From: Exophiala sp. HKRS030
Lineage: Eukaryota; Ascomycota; Eurotiomycetes; Chaetothyriales; Herpotrichiellaceae
Direction of reading: 5' to 3'
Assembly (NCBI GenBank): GCA_023897205.1
Contig: JAHWDD010000003.1
Span: 2,173,665 to 2,237,664 of the forward strand
DNA: 64,000 nt
Made by a program: the position numbers and the translations under genes. Below are positions 35,443-46,844 of this stretch, one piece after another. Every line of letters begins with the position of its first letter. Within the stretch, counting starts at the first letter, position 1. Below the pieces are notes generated by a model that saw nothing but the letters and a program-made list of their open reading frames with translations, was not told the origin of the DNA and made no database searches.

Positions 35443-38151
35443 CGAGGCAGGTGGTGGGTGTTGTAGGTGCGCAGATTGATGAAAAGAAGGATGGTACTCG
35501 TAGGCGTGAGTGTGATCAACGGGGTGATGATGTGGAGGCTGCTGCGGGAAGTATTGAGTGGATCCTGTGGAAGGAAAAATCCGAGGTTAGCTCGTGCTGT
35601 TTGTTCAGAAGGCCAGAGGCTCGAAGCAGGCCGAGAGAGCGACACAAGAGGTGGTGCAGGATGCAAACAACATCGAGACAAGATACGAGTACGGGAAGAG
35701 GAGCAAAGCAAAGAATGGTGCAGGTAGTAGAGGAGACGAGGATGGAGAAATGCGGACAGTGTGGACAGTGGATTCGAGGCGGATGCAATGTCGATGCTCG
35801 TGTAGTCGCAGTGGTGGTTCGCTAGTCGTGGGTGGTGAAGGAGGCGTCTGCACGGAGTATTCGTACCAAGAATCAGGCCAGGGTATCCGTAAGTACAGTA
35901 ATGGTAATAGGGTAGCGGTGATGATGTTGAGGAAATGGTGGTGGAGAGTGGTGAGTTGTGGTGGTTCGTGTCCTCTCCGTATTGAGTAATACCCTCTTCC
36001 TCCTTAGGCGCAGGGTTTGCAGCTTTCCGGGGAGCCAACAAGCAGGAACAAGCAGCAGCATGACATGGCAGACGCTGGTGGGCAAGTCTTTGCTTCGGGT
36101 ATGAGTACTGTACAGGGGGAGACCCGCTGGGCTCACTAGGCTATCGTAATCCAGCCCGCCCGAGAATCGAGTGGGTTCCAGATGCGCCAGGGTTGCCCAT
36201 GATTGTTGGCACCAAAAACACCACCCAAGCAGCTTGTGGGATTCTGGGCGTTTTCGGGAACCAGCATCCATTTTTGACCCCATCAGGCACCGAAGCTTGC
36301 CATTGCTCGCCCCATATTCTGGTGGCCATGGCTTTTCTGACAGCTGATGAACAAAGAACCACCAATACCCGTGCGAGTACTGTAAATGCTCGTTGCCTCA
36401 CCGCCCATCTCTTCACTCTTGACTCGAATTGCTGTCGCTGTCAGCAGCTTCTTTGCTGCATTACTCCATATTGGGTGCTGGGTTCGTGTTGCTTGCAGCT
36501 GCAGCAAGATACAAGGGTCCGGTTGATGTAAGACGCGCCTAAGAATGACGTCGATATGCCGCATCAACTGCTAATTGGCCCTGATGCCGCCCCTTTCAGG
36601 GGGCTACAGGTACAATATTAAGCCCGCCCACCTCTGCAATTCGCACAAGGCTATAGTTATCGCGTATATATCACTGACCTACCTCCAGAACCTGTAGTGT
36701 CATCTCTTAAGTGTCAACATAACTTAAGTGGTAATCGACAAGATCCAAGTAAGTCAAGAGACATTCTTAAGAACATTGAGAATGACGAGTCTCCCAGTCG
36801 TGTGCGTTTTGCAAAGGGATTGAGGGGTAATCCATTGATAAGTGAAGGTTGCGCAGGTAAAAGAGGGCGAGAATCCATTTCTGGACACACCAAACGTACC
36901 ATGTTCAAAGTGTCCAGCTTCTCCCCACGAAGAATGGCCTTGTCCATGCCATGTCCCATTTTGTTCATATCCTAGTTGCACTTGGTATGGACCAGTTGTT
37001 CCCTCAGCCGGAGTGACTCCAGGCTCTTCTTTTGTAGGATACAATGCTCTCTGGCTGTCTCGTTGTCGGCCTTGTTTGGACTTCATGTTCGCCAAGTCTG
37101 AGGGGAGGATGGCGCTCGCTACTTCGTTTCGATACTCGGTGTGACTCTTTGGCTATTTGCAATCAAGACGTTCCTGCCGTGATTGGGGCATTTGAACAGC
37201 TCTCGAGTACTGTATATTTCCTTCAGTCTTTCCCAGGTCAGTGACGGTGAACAAGTCACCGTGTGCACGTGCTGCGCTCACAGAAGCCCTAGACTGATCT
37301 TCACTCTATCCGAGGGCGCGGGTCAAACATGGTCGCTTGATTCGCCGGTCGCTTAGCGATTGTCGGGTCGGTCCAATCTTGGGGCCAAGGGTCTTAAAAT
37401 CATAAGCATAAGCAGCTGTTTGTTCGGTAAAGGAGAATGTGAAGAAGTAGCAACCAAGTGACTCGAAAAATCTCGAAAAATCAACATCAAAGGTACGATG
37501 GATAGGTGGATGCTTCTCTGCGGCCCCGTCGGAGGCCCTGACTGTCTGCAAATGCTCAATGCTCAACGCGTGTCCGTGCTCCGTACCTGAACTTCGACTG
37601 CTGCATGCTGGGCGCTAGACGCCCCCAACCTTGTGTCACCGCCCTTGATTCCACCTGCTGCAAGGGTCTTGGTTGGTGTTTCTAGGGAGTAATGCACAGG
37701 ATGTAATCCTGGCCACGGCCCAGGGTCTCTGCGAGATGCACATTTGCTGCATTCTGACTGGACCCCAGGGTTATTTGTTTTCAGCCACCGTCCGCCGTGG
37801 GCTGCAGCATCGCGTCCTCCATCTCTTCGCCAAAATTGTTCCTGACATTTCTCTACGCCTGAGTGTAGCTCGTACTAGCCTGCGGTCAATCCCGCGGCTG
37901 GTCGATTGACACATGTCACCCGTCATAGACTGAGCACGACCTGCATCCACCAATTCCGCTGAAAAAACCTTCAAGCCGCGCTTATTATGCTTTCATGTTT
38001 CCGTTCTACGGAGTAGATAACCCCTATCAACGCGACCTATCGCACTCCAAATTCCTACAGTAGAATCATGGCAGAAAGTTCGCCTCCACCTCATGTGCAT
38101 CGCTGTCATATCTGAATCTGAAATTTCTTGATAAGAATACTCCCTGCCCAA
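35443..38151. other. Long gene-poor region upstream of rxt3 and downstream of btn1
   Basis: A 2.7-kb stretch. Its left part (35443-36050) probably holds the 5' leader and an unplaced first exon of rxt3. A Cys-rich open frame at about 36842-37144 (+) looks somewhat protein-like but lacks an ATG. ACGGAGTA motifs lie at 35852-35859 and 38007-38015. No tRNA, transposase or clear repeat is seen. Confidence 0.5.
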
Positions 38152-39550
38152 TCACAATTTCTTGCAGTAATCCCTCCCATGACGGACTTGCCAGTTACAA
38201 AGCCAAACCTCAAACCCCATGCTAATGAAACCAGCGACACAAATGCCCCCAGAATCACTCACCGTCGTTGCCGACAGGGAAAATTCCCGATCCTCTTTCG
38301 GAATCTTATCACTGATTTCGCCAAAAGTGTTGACATAGACCAGTCCTCCCAATAACCCTTCCCAAAATATAATGGCAAAAATGAAATAGACGTTTGGGAT
38401 GAAATTGAAGATTGCGTGTGATGCTAACAGAACCAGGTTGGTAACCTGCAAGAACGAAGGTAGATAAAGGTTGTGGATGCGCAGGAAAGGTGTGGATGAT
38501 CTGGAGATGAACACCCCGGCTTGATAAATCGCGTTATATGTTGGGTAGAACGCTCGGTAGTGTTTGAAGGGTGATTCTGGGAGCGGAAACAATAAAGTTG
38601 GTGCTACACCTTGATTGATGGTGTACTCGGCCACATAGACGAGGAGCAGGGGTAGCATATAAGGGAAGAACAGGGATCTAGCCCTGCTCAAATTTCGTTT
38701 GAACATAGTCCAACCTGGCGTGTGTGCATGCTGCGAGAGCACAGCCGGCTTTGAGCCATCTGGGGGTGAAAGTAAGCCTTGTCGTTGTTCTTGTTCAATA
38801 TCTTCGTTCTGTTCTCCAACAGGCTCATCATCTGGGTGCGTCTTAGCATGTAGCCGGAGAGGTCCAAGAGGAAGTATCAGGAAGAAGCTGATCAACATCA
38901 CCACTGGTAAGCAAGCAGAGGCCAAAAGAGTTGTCCGGACGCTGAGCCCCCAAGATGTAGTTGCAACCGCATAGAGTCCTGCTCCGATGAGACCGGCACC
39001 GCCTGTTCCACTTCCCCAAGCGGCAAGACTGAATGGTCCATAATAATGTACCAGCCCAAGAAAGCTGAGTTCTCCAGCACCGCTACTGAGAGAAGCCAGT
39101 ATGACCCCGGCCATTTTGGTTGCTATTGTCCCTCCATCAGTGTAGGCTGGGGTGAGGGCGATAAGGAGCATGCCCATTGCCGACAATAGCACGAAGATGA
39201 TAATTCGAATCGAGTATGGTACCGCTTGGATGAAGTAAGGTGCGCATAGTTTGGTGAAGAAAGAGGGAATGACATCTGCAAGGAGGACAACGCCTTTGGG
39301 TACGTCTGGTCCGACCAGATCGAGGGCCGCAGAGAGAATGATCACGTAGAGGACATTGTTGATCAAGCCTGTCCGATCTCTTAGCAACTGTGAGAGGTCC
39401 AACAACGTTCATAGAAGACGAAGCGCTACACGTACCGAACAGCCAAAAGGCTACACAAACTCTTGGATCAGCACCAGAAAATGATAGTCTCAATCTTTCA
39501 CGAAACATGGCCCAAGAAGAGGCAGGAGAACCTGGCAGGGGCAAAGTCAT
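38152..39550 (-). CDS. btn1: Battenin/CLN3-family vacuolar membrane protein Btn1
   Basis: Exons 39550..39436 and 39368..38152 (67-bp intron, GTACGT donor, GCTAAG branch site) encode 443 aa. The junction yields [20 protein letters not shown], the conserved first membrane span. About ten to eleven hydrophobic segments follow, including [35 protein letters not shown] and [19 protein letters not shown] loop rich in Asp/Glu/Gln (about 225-265) separates the halves, and the C-terminus ends in [20 protein letters not shown], then [11 protein letters not shown]. Btn1 resides in the vacuole/endosome membrane; in yeast its loss alters vacuolar pH and basic amino-acid transport, and the human homologue is mutated in juvenile Batten disease. 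N- and C-terminal blocks agree with fungal Btn1, so the gene is complete. Confidence 0.94.
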
Positions 39551-40535
39551 TCTAATAAGGTAGATAACGAGGAATCCTACCTCGTCATGGATGAGAGTGC
39601 CACGCAAATCATTGTTGTGATGTGCCAGGTGATCATGGAGGAATGGATGATCTTGTGCGACACGAGACCACCCTAGGTGCGTACGAGTAGAAACTACAGC
39701 AAGCGGTGTCTTGGGATGACATCGCCATTTGGGCGCTTTGAGTAGCATACGGTCGCCGCTTTTACAGACAGTTTCCTCACCTAATGAAGCAATCTTCCGT
39801 CGCTTTTTAACCAGCAGACATGATGGACGACCAAATATATCAATCTAGGTACGCATCACACACTCCCAGTTCCTTGATCCCGGTCTTTGATCATTTTGGT
39901 GCCGTTTCGATCAAGGCAGATCAAGCTGGGGCATCTCACACTCCCGTAGCATTAGGCTGGTTCTAGACCCTCGGTGACCCTAGGCACCACGAGGAAGTGA
40001 ATTGTGATAACCATACCTACTGACAATGACGGCCCATCTCCAGAATACTGGTACAACTATGCATCGACCCAGACTATTTGCAAGACTGGACCAAAAGATG
40101 GATCGTCTTTGTCGCGTCCACCGGCGCATTTTCCAACAAGCATCTGCGCCTGTAATCCTGTGAAGGCGGAACCCGTAAGTTAAGCCTCGAAGTTTTGTAT
40201 TCCTACATCATATACACGTATTCTTCTTGTCTGCATATGGCCGCTTTGAGTTTTGCATTGCTTCCTCGCCCGACGAGCTTCGCCTTGAGCTTCCCAATCC
40301 CAAATCAGGTAGCCATCTATCGTAGTTGGTGAGGCGATGTAGGGACGGGGGCTGAGGCGCCGCTTTCCGAGCGCCCTAATCAAAATAGTCGAGACCTTAA
40401 ACCGGGCAACGCGCTTCTGTTCCTGATCATCCCTTTGATACAACCTGACCCAATGCAGTTCTGATCCCATTCCACTACTCCCCTCTCCATACGATTTTTA
40501 TTGCCTCGATCTCCAAAGGCTCAGAATATCCCACA
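39551..40535. promoter_or_regulatory. Divergent promoter region, btn1 and rhomboid gene
   Basis: A 985-bp region between divergent genes. A 96-codon minus-strand open frame at 40180-40470 has no recognisable domain and is not called. No repeats were seen. Confidence 0.5.
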
Positions 40536-41436
40536 ATGTCCACATTCTGGGGATCCGGCGACACCGGACAGCGGCTATTCGACCTCGACAACAGGCTGCT
40601 CGAGGTCCTTGATTCACTGAGAGACTACATATCATCTGACGGATCACCCAGGCTACTGACCAGAAACTCGTATTCACGGCCCAGCTTTCTCTGGAACCGA
40701 GAAATCATGTACACCTGTACGTAGACATCTCTCCAGTACTTTCCACCAAAGGACCGTCGAAATTTCTTACGCACGTCTAGGTATGGGCACATGTAGCGCC
40801 GTCTGGCTTCTCTGGCAATTTGCTCTGAAGACCGGAAGGATACGACTACCTTTGATTCCGGCACGCTACCAGACGATTCGATCAAAAACACGACTTAGAG
40901 AATGGCTGGTGACCAACTTCACACTCAAAACCGAAGACGTCTGGCTAGGTCGATTGTGGACCATGATTACATCCAGCTTCAGCCACATCGACCTCCCCCA
41001 TCTGGCCGCGAACATGTCAACATTCTCGTCATTCTCAAGATATTTGATTTTTATAGGTATCTCGCCTAAGCAGTATGCCACGCTCATCCTTGGTTCTGCG
41101 TTGACCGGTAGTTTGGCCGCAACGTTTCACTATGCTTGGATGGAGAAGAGGGACGGCACCCGGCGCTCTGGTCTTGGATTGTCGGCCGTCTGTATGGGAT
41201 TGATTACAGCTACTGCTGCCGTCTCTCCAAATGGGAAGGTGTCCTTCATGGGCCTTGGGCCTGTTCCGATGTGGATGACTGCACTTGGATACGTGCTTTT
41301 CGACACCTATATGATTGACAGTCCAACTTCGAGCATTGGACATGCAGCTCACGTTGGAGGTGCCATCTTTGGAGCGACATATTCATATATGATCCTTCGC
41401 GGAAATCTACCCTCGAGGGGAATCTTGTGGATATGA
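40536..41436 (+). CDS. Rhomboid-family intramembrane serine protease
   Basis: Exons 40536..40716 and 40781..41436 (64-bp intron, GTACGT donor, GTCTAG acceptor) encode 278 aa. After a ~60-residue hydrophilic N-terminus comes a membrane core: CSAVWLLWQFALKTG; RLWTMITSSFSHIDLPHLAA NM, the rhomboid L1/H-x-x-x-N region; and further spans. The catalytic dyad is visible: S195 in SGLGLSAV and H251 in GHAAHVGGAIFGA. Rhomboids cleave other membrane proteins inside the bilayer. The HLAANM and HAAHVGG motifs resemble the PARL/Pcp1 type, but no clear mitochondrial presequence is seen, so its location is not assigned. Confidence 0.88.
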
Positions 41437-41899
41437 AACAGTCTGCCTTGCAAAGCGAGGAGGAATATTGAACTGTCAAGAAGAGTATCGTTTACGAGGC
41501 AAATGATTGACTGTGGTGAATCTCATCGAACTCGGCATCACCTATGACATTTCACTCGAATGACAAAGGAAACACTCGACTCGTCCAGATCTCTAGCCGT
41601 TCAAGATTATGCAAGCATCGGCTCGACTACGGATTCGGGCTGGATGATCATGATGAACGCAACCCCACTGAGAGAGCGGGGACATCAAATCGCCAAATGA
41701 TATCAGGATGAAGCCGCCCATGGATTACATCAATTATTAATAATGAAGCAGGTATAAAACTCCACCATCCTTGAATCTCTGTTGAGTGTCTATGAACAAA
41801 CAAGTATAAGATTTAGCAGCTGTGTATACCTCAATAATCTATATACACTGTCGTGCCCCCCTTCAACAACACGAAACTCCGCACCAGAACATAAACATT
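41437..41899. other. Intergenic region upstream of the SDR gene
   Basis: A 463-bp spacer between two plus-strand genes. It presumably carries the SDR promoter; nothing distinctive is seen. Confidence 0.55.
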
Positions 41900-43019
41900 A
41901 TGACGGCAGGCAAGAATGTTTTCCTCATTGGTCCAGGCTTTGTCAGTATCACTTTACAGGGAGACCACTCGTGTTTCGAGATGCGTGCTATGCTAATGCC
42001 GCCAACACAAACAGATAGGTCGAAATGTTGTTGACATACTCCTATCCGAAGGCTACACGGTCACAACTCTAGTTCGACGCAAGTCGTACGGGGCAGAACT
42101 TCAAAAGGATGGTGTCAAGACGGTTCTCGGCAGTCTCGACGACGGCGACCTCATCACGACCCAGACCATCGCCAGCGACATTGTCTTCCACACCGCCACG
42201 GCCGACCACCTACCGTCCGTCGAGGCCGTCCTCGAGGGAGTCCGGGCGCGGGCCGACCAACGCAAACAGACCATCTTCATCCACACCAGCGGCACCAGCC
42301 TGTTGGGTGACGACTCCAAGGGTCAGTACAAAGGCGAGAAGGTGTTTTCGGACGACTCACCCCAAGACATCGACGCTCTCCCGGACACGGCTTCCCACCG
42401 TGAAATCGACCTCGCCATCCTCCGGGCGCGCAAGGATCTCGGTGCGAAAGCGAAAATGGTCATCATGATCCCGCCACTCATCTACGGAATCAACGACAAA
42501 TACAGACGACTCAGCATCCAACTCCCCACGTTGACCCGGTTCGCGTTGAAACACGGCTACGCGGGACAAGTGGGCCAAGGCAAGTCGGTGTGGTCGACGG
42601 TACACGTGCTCGACCTCGCCAGGGCCTACATCACCTTGCTCCACTGGTTGGAGAAGACGGATGCCGACCAGATTCTGGACAATCCCTACTTTTTCTGCGA
42701 AAACGGTCAAGAGTACCCTTGGGGCGATTTTGTTAGGGCTATCGGGGATTCGTTGCACCAGGCTGGAAGACTAAAAGATCCTAACCCACGCACCATCCCG
42801 GAGAGCGATTACGGTGACTTGTTTGGCCCCTTTACCGCCTGGGTGGTCGGGAGCAATTCACGGAGCAGGGCGAAGAGGTTGAGGGGTTTGGGTTGGGAAC
42901 CTCGCGAGAAGGACGTCTTGACGAGTCTAAAGGACGATGAAATCCCCATCGCGTTGAAGGAGGAGACGGGTCAATTCAGAGGGTACGCCGGTGTCGCGGC
43001 GTCTGGGGTTCCTTCGTGA
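41900..43019 (+). CDS. Extended short-chain dehydrogenase/NAD-dependent epimerase-like protein
   Basis: Exons 41900..41941 and 42015..43019 (73-bp intron, GTCAGT donor, ACAG acceptor) encode 348 aa. The junction completes the dinucleotide-binding loop NVFLIGPGFIGRNVVDILLS (G11-x-G13-x-x-G16). Then come the second beta strand with VTTLVRRKSYG, the VFHTATADHLPSVEAVLEGV segment, IFIHTSGTSLLG, and IMIPPLIYGINDKYRRLS, as in atypical extended SDRs. The C-terminal part has VHVLDLARAYITLLHWLEK. The classical Y-x-x-x-K pair is not clearly in register; only QYKGEK is seen. Substrate and reaction are unknown. Similar fungal proteins are usually annotated simply as NAD-dependent epimerase/dehydratase. 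Confidence 0.85.
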
Positions 43020-43484
43020 GATGAGGACGACGAGAGAGAGAGAGAGAGAGAGAGTACGGTTCTGTACATACATACCATTCACATACAACACAAAATGAGA
43101 GGCGACGACTGATCACGAGCTGTATGGATCAAGTAGTAACATCTCTACAGTGGCGATAGTACCTAGCTAGGTATTCCGTGGAGTGAATGTAGACAAGGTA
43201 AATGTTTACCTTGCCGAGACTGAACTCGGGGGAACATGACCACCTGGGTATGGCTTGTCTTGTATCGTCTGTTATCGTCCGTCTCAAAGGGGCGGGGTTG
43301 AAGGGATCCCTACCTACCTTGACATACATCATCTTGCATCATCTTGCATCTTGGAGAGGTGGCGTTACAAAACCGCCCACAACCCCGTACTTCACAAAAG
43401 GTATTTCTCTTTCCCCAGATTCCACATTTAATATCTGTAAAGTAAAAAAGAGGAAGACAGAAAAATACCCAAGTAGTGCCAAAG
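43020..43484. other. Intergenic region upstream of the DPVYSQ-repeat gene
   Basis: A 465-bp spacer containing the (GA)n run and the presumed promoter of the downstream gene. It is A-rich immediately before the ATG (43440-43484), as usual for fungal leaders. Confidence 0.5.
43032..43054. repeat. (GA)n microsatellite
   Basis: An uninterrupted 23-bp GA dinucleotide run a few bases downstream of the SDR stop codon, in its 3' flank. Confidence 0.95.
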
Positions 43485-44138
43485 ATGCGTTGGAAAAAGG
43501 ACAAAGAATCAAAATCACCAAATCAAATCGATGATCCAGTTTATTCACAAACCATGACGAGGGAACCAAAACCACAGTCACAACAACCACAACCACCACC
43601 AGGTCAAAATCAACCACATCGACGGGAAAAAACCAAAGACGAATCCGAAATCGATGAAACAGTCGACCCGATTTATTCACAACCTTTGGCCTCGAGGACC
43701 ACACAAATCAATGACCCGGTTTACGGACAGCTCAACAGCGCTCAATCCAAGCCAGAAGATGGCGAACAAAAAACTCCCGGTAGAGGCAAGATCAAACCTT
43801 CAGACGACCCGGTCTATTCACAATCGAGGAGTACGAATGCTCGTGACAACACCACAAGACAAGAATTCAATGATCCAGTCTACGGGCAACCTCTACCTCC
43901 TCCGTCATCATCATCATCGTCGTCGTCGTCGTCGTCTCCTCCTTCTCCACCTCCAGGTAAAAAAGGCACGACGACAATCAACCCCTCGGACGATCCGGTC
44001 TACTCACAACCACAATCACGCAACACCCGTAACGCGTCAAATCGTATCGACCAACTTTCGTCTCAAATCTCACCTCCGTCCGCATCTGAGCCGGATGCCT
44101 CGGTCGACAACACCAAACACGGCCGCAGCAAATCTTAA
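43485..44138 (+). CDS. Unrecognised 217-aa protein with six D-P-V-Y-(S/G)-Q motifs
   Basis: An intronless frame starting at the first in-frame ATG (43485, MRWKKDKESKSPNQ); I do not recognise the family. The protein is hydrophilic, rich in Ser, Pro, Gln, Asn and Lys, and without signal peptide or membrane span. Six copies of (D/N)-D-P-(V/I)-Y-(S/G)-Q contain all six tyrosines: Y20, Y64, Y80, Y111, Y133 and Y173. Copies lie at 43530-43550, 43662-43682, 43710-43730, 43803-43823, 43869-43889 and 43989-44009, with irregular spacers (16-44 residues). The copies differ mostly at synonymous sites (GAT/GAC, CCA/CCG, GTT/GTC, TAT/TAC), which argues that the protein motif is selected. An 11-Ser run encoded by TCA/TCG repeats lies at 141-151. 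It may be a multivalent short-linear-motif protein, for example a scaffold or tyrosine-phosphorylated substrate, but that is inference. A further exon at either end cannot be excluded. Confidence 0.65.
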   Translation: MRWKKDKESKSPNQIDDPVYSQTMTREPKPQSQQPQPPPGQNQPHRREKTKDESEIDETVDPIYSQPLASRTTQINDPVYGQLNSAQSKPEDGEQKTPGRGKIKPSDDPVYSQSRSTNARDNTTRQEFNDPVYGQPLPPPSSSSSSSSSSSPPSPPPGKKGTTTINPSDDPVYSQPQSRNTRNASNRIDQLSSQISPPSASEPDASVDNTKHGRSKS

Positions 44139-44378
44139 AGTCCAAATCTTGTTACTCGACGGGTGCTCTTCTTTGACCAGTCCCTTATAATCTGGCTCAC
44201 GAACCTGGTGAACACGGCTCAGGTTGATTTGTTTTTCCGAGATGTCGAGGAGGTTGTTGACCTCAAGGACACGAGAAATACTCGTGTGTCGTCGGGTCAA
44301 GGAGTACGTATGGTCTCGTCATGCACGAGAGGTGGGGAGGATAGGGTGTCGAGGGAAGATTCGTGCTCCATTCACTCA

Positions 44379-44424
<46 letters not shown>

Positions 44425-44495
44425 AACATCTTGACAGACAACACACCTACCCCAATAGATAGGAAGAAGCTTTTCCTCGGTCCTCGCCAATGCCA
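44139..44495. other. Intergenic region with (CA)20 between convergent genes
   Basis: A 357-bp spacer holding the 3' flanks of the DPVYSQ gene and the kinase gene and one long dinucleotide repeat. Confidence 0.6.
44381..44420. repeat. (CA)20 microsatellite
   Basis: A perfect 40-bp CA dinucleotide run, likely length-polymorphic between strains. Confidence 0.97.
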
Positions 44496-46027
44496 CTACC
44501 TGCTCCTGGTAGCGTTTTCCTCTTGTAGTTCCTCAAATCCATTCTTGCTCTTTTTCACGTCATCCATCTTCCCGATCCCCTGCAACGTCAGGTACACGTC
44601 GGTTCCCCAACCGTACATGCTCTGCACGGCGATGCCACCTCCAAAGTATTCGGCGTAAGCTCTTCCCAAGGGCAAACCGTACCCCAACCCAGCGATCGAA
44701 CTCTGGTTCGTCCCGCTGTTGGATATGGCGTTCAACCCCGCACTCCCCCCCGTCTCGTCGGCCGCCTCTATGGCTTCTTCGTGGTCGAAGGTGGTGAAGC
44801 TGTACGACCATATGTTGGGGAGTGCTTCGGGCGGGATCCCGCCGCCCCGGTCTCGGATCCTCAGGGTGATGCAGGGCGCGGCGGCGTTGAGCGGGCCGAC
44901 GTCGACGTCCGGGGAGGAACAGTACTCGTCCAGCCCCTCCTGGGAAAAGTCGAAGGCGTTCGCCTCGGTCACGGACAGCTTCCTCAGAGAGTCGAGCTTG
45001 GTCGTGCTGACGTCGGGCGCCGACGCGATGGTCACCTCGATCGCCTCCCGCTCGTTTCCGGACTCGATGGTCGCGCGCATCGCGTTCTTCAGGAGCTCCG
45101 TGATGATGTACTCCAGGTGCATCGGGATGTGGGCGAACTCGGCGTCCACCTCCCCGTCGATCACCAACGAGGGCCTGACGCCGTACTTGAGTTCGCACAC
45201 CTCCGCCACGAACCCTTCGCACTGCCGGACGACGTCGGCGGGCCGCAAGGCCAGGTCTATCACGCCGACGTGGCTGGGGTCGGGCGGGTGCGTCGCCGCC
45301 TCCCCCGTCGACGCCATGTGGAGCGCAAGGTGCTGTTCCGCCACGAGCCTGGTGCCGATTCTGGCCCGGAGATGCTGGTCCAGAAATCTCGTCACCTCGG
45401 CCGGCTCGATGTACTTTCGGCACTGGAGAAACCCCTGCGCCAGGGTGGGTATCGTGTTTGAGTGCGTCCGGACGAGGTCCGCCATCGCATCCGTGAACTT
45501 GATCTCTTCTTCTATCGTCTCGATGGGCTTCTTGTAGAACGGTTCCAGCGTGGACAGGGAGTGGAGGTAGTTGTTGTAGATCTTGGAGACGTGAGGGTTC
45601 GCGACGACGATGAAGGGCAAGTTTCGAAGAGCTTGGATCCGATGGGCCAGTCTGGAAGGCAGTAGAGAGAGTGTGAAGTTTGCAGAGGACAGGAGAGCCG
45701 CATCTCGCAATGGAGGCTTGCCATGTCTAGTATTCGCGGTCGGTCGGTCAGTCAATCAGGAATGAGAGTGCTGGCGGCGGCAAGTTTCCGCAAACCTTGG
45801 AGAAAGTTGGAACACACATACCTGACCAGATCAGCTAGGGTGAGTGGACGACGTGGTTTTGCCGCAAGTCTGTAAATCTCTTCGTCCGATATGGTCGCAT
45901 TCGAGGGAGGATGTGACCACTCGTTGATGGCGGGAGGGAACGGTTGCTGAGACGTCTGAGTAGCCCATCGCCGCTGGGAGAGCGGTGAAATATGCTGCCA
46001 GCGTGGGACGGCGTGCTTCAGCAGCAT
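44496..46027 (-). CDS. Mitochondrial alpha-ketoacid dehydrogenase kinase (PDK/BCKDK family)
   Basis: Exons 46027..45822 and 45726..44496 (95-bp intron, GTATGT donor, ACTAG acceptor) encode 478 aa. The junction gives LADLVRHGKPPLRDAALLSS, the start of the helical BCDHK N-terminal domain. A presequence is evident (MLLKHAVPRWQHISPLSQRR, then WATQ). GHKL ATPase motifs are in order: N-box with E279 and N283 (ITELLKNAMRAT), G1 D361 (RIRDRGGGIP), and G2 at 415-421 (AGLGYGLPLG), then YGWGTDVYLTLQ. These kinases phosphorylate the E1 alpha subunit of pyruvate or branched-chain ketoacid dehydrogenase and switch it off. The presequence and N-terminus suggest the Pkp2/BCKDK-like branch rather than the canonical short PDK, but substrate is not settled. 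A PDH E1 alpha gene lies 3.3 kb away on the same strand. An insertion of about 40 residues separates N-box and G1. Confidence 0.9.
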
Positions 46028-46844
46028 CTTATTTGTACAAAGCACACAAAGATAGCATGACCTGCTTCAGCGAGCCAGCCCTACCTCGTGCGATCAGCTC
46101 ATAAGTCGTGCTATATCTGAAGTTTTTCCCCCAATGACTCAACACGAGGACAGCGGGCATGGTAGCACATGTTTCGCACTGTATGATTCAATCCCAGGAA
46201 GGTCTGGCGACTCTTCACCCCGCACAAAACTAGTACGAAGCAGGTCAAGTCATGATTAAGCAAAAGGACGACGCCGAGGTTCAAAAGTCGGGAGATCGAT
46301 GTAGCGCAACTTGAGGATGGCACTTGGTTGTAAGGGTTCCAGGTGAATCTTACCAGAAAATGGTACCTCTAGACATAACGTCTAGAACAAAAGACCGAAG
46401 ACCAACAAGTGTTTGCTGAAACCGGAATGTACTCATCCACCCAATTTTTTCGATATATGTAACTATGAGGTGATATGAACTTGTAACAAAACCACCAGAC
46501 ACATCTCAATGGTCTCAGCGTTGATGTGTACGTGTGAGTGTGTGTGCCTGTCCCTTCTGGCCGGCCAAAATTCAGTTGCTGCAACAATCTCAATACAAAT
46601 GAGAGATCATAATCCTTCCTTTTTTCGCCAATGACTCAAAGCAAGAATGACAGGACCTCCGAACGCCGTCGCTAGGTATAGGAATTCTTTATGGATACAA
46701 GCAGTTGATTACGGTTTTGATTGTATGTTGGTCGAGAGATGTGACATCCTATGGCCGGAATGACTGGGTGTGCTCGAGGAGCTAGGTCCTCGGATGTGAA
46801 TCTTTGCGAAGAGGACAGCCGTCGACTGATATTCATAAGGGGAC
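46028..46844. other. Intergenic region, kinase promoter and DUF155 gene 3' flank
   Basis: An 817-bp spacer between two minus-strand genes. A short GT-rich patch lies near 46530-46550. No gene is seen. Confidence 0.55.

Noticed and set aside
35265..36041. 258-codon minus-strand frame
   Set aside because: It is a different frame of the rxt3 5' region, with His/Leu/Thr-rich composition and no ATG start. The spliced rxt3 frame explains part of it.
40180..40470. 96-codon minus-strand frame in the btn1-rhomboid promoter
   Set aside because: No domain, no supporting splice sites, and a position within a divergent promoter. Chance is the simpler reading.
44781..45461. 226-codon plus-strand frame, and a 287-codon minus-strand frame at 44560-45423
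   Set aside because: Both overlap the well-supported kinase exon in other frames. They are rich in Arg, Gly and Val as expected for GC-rich shadows.
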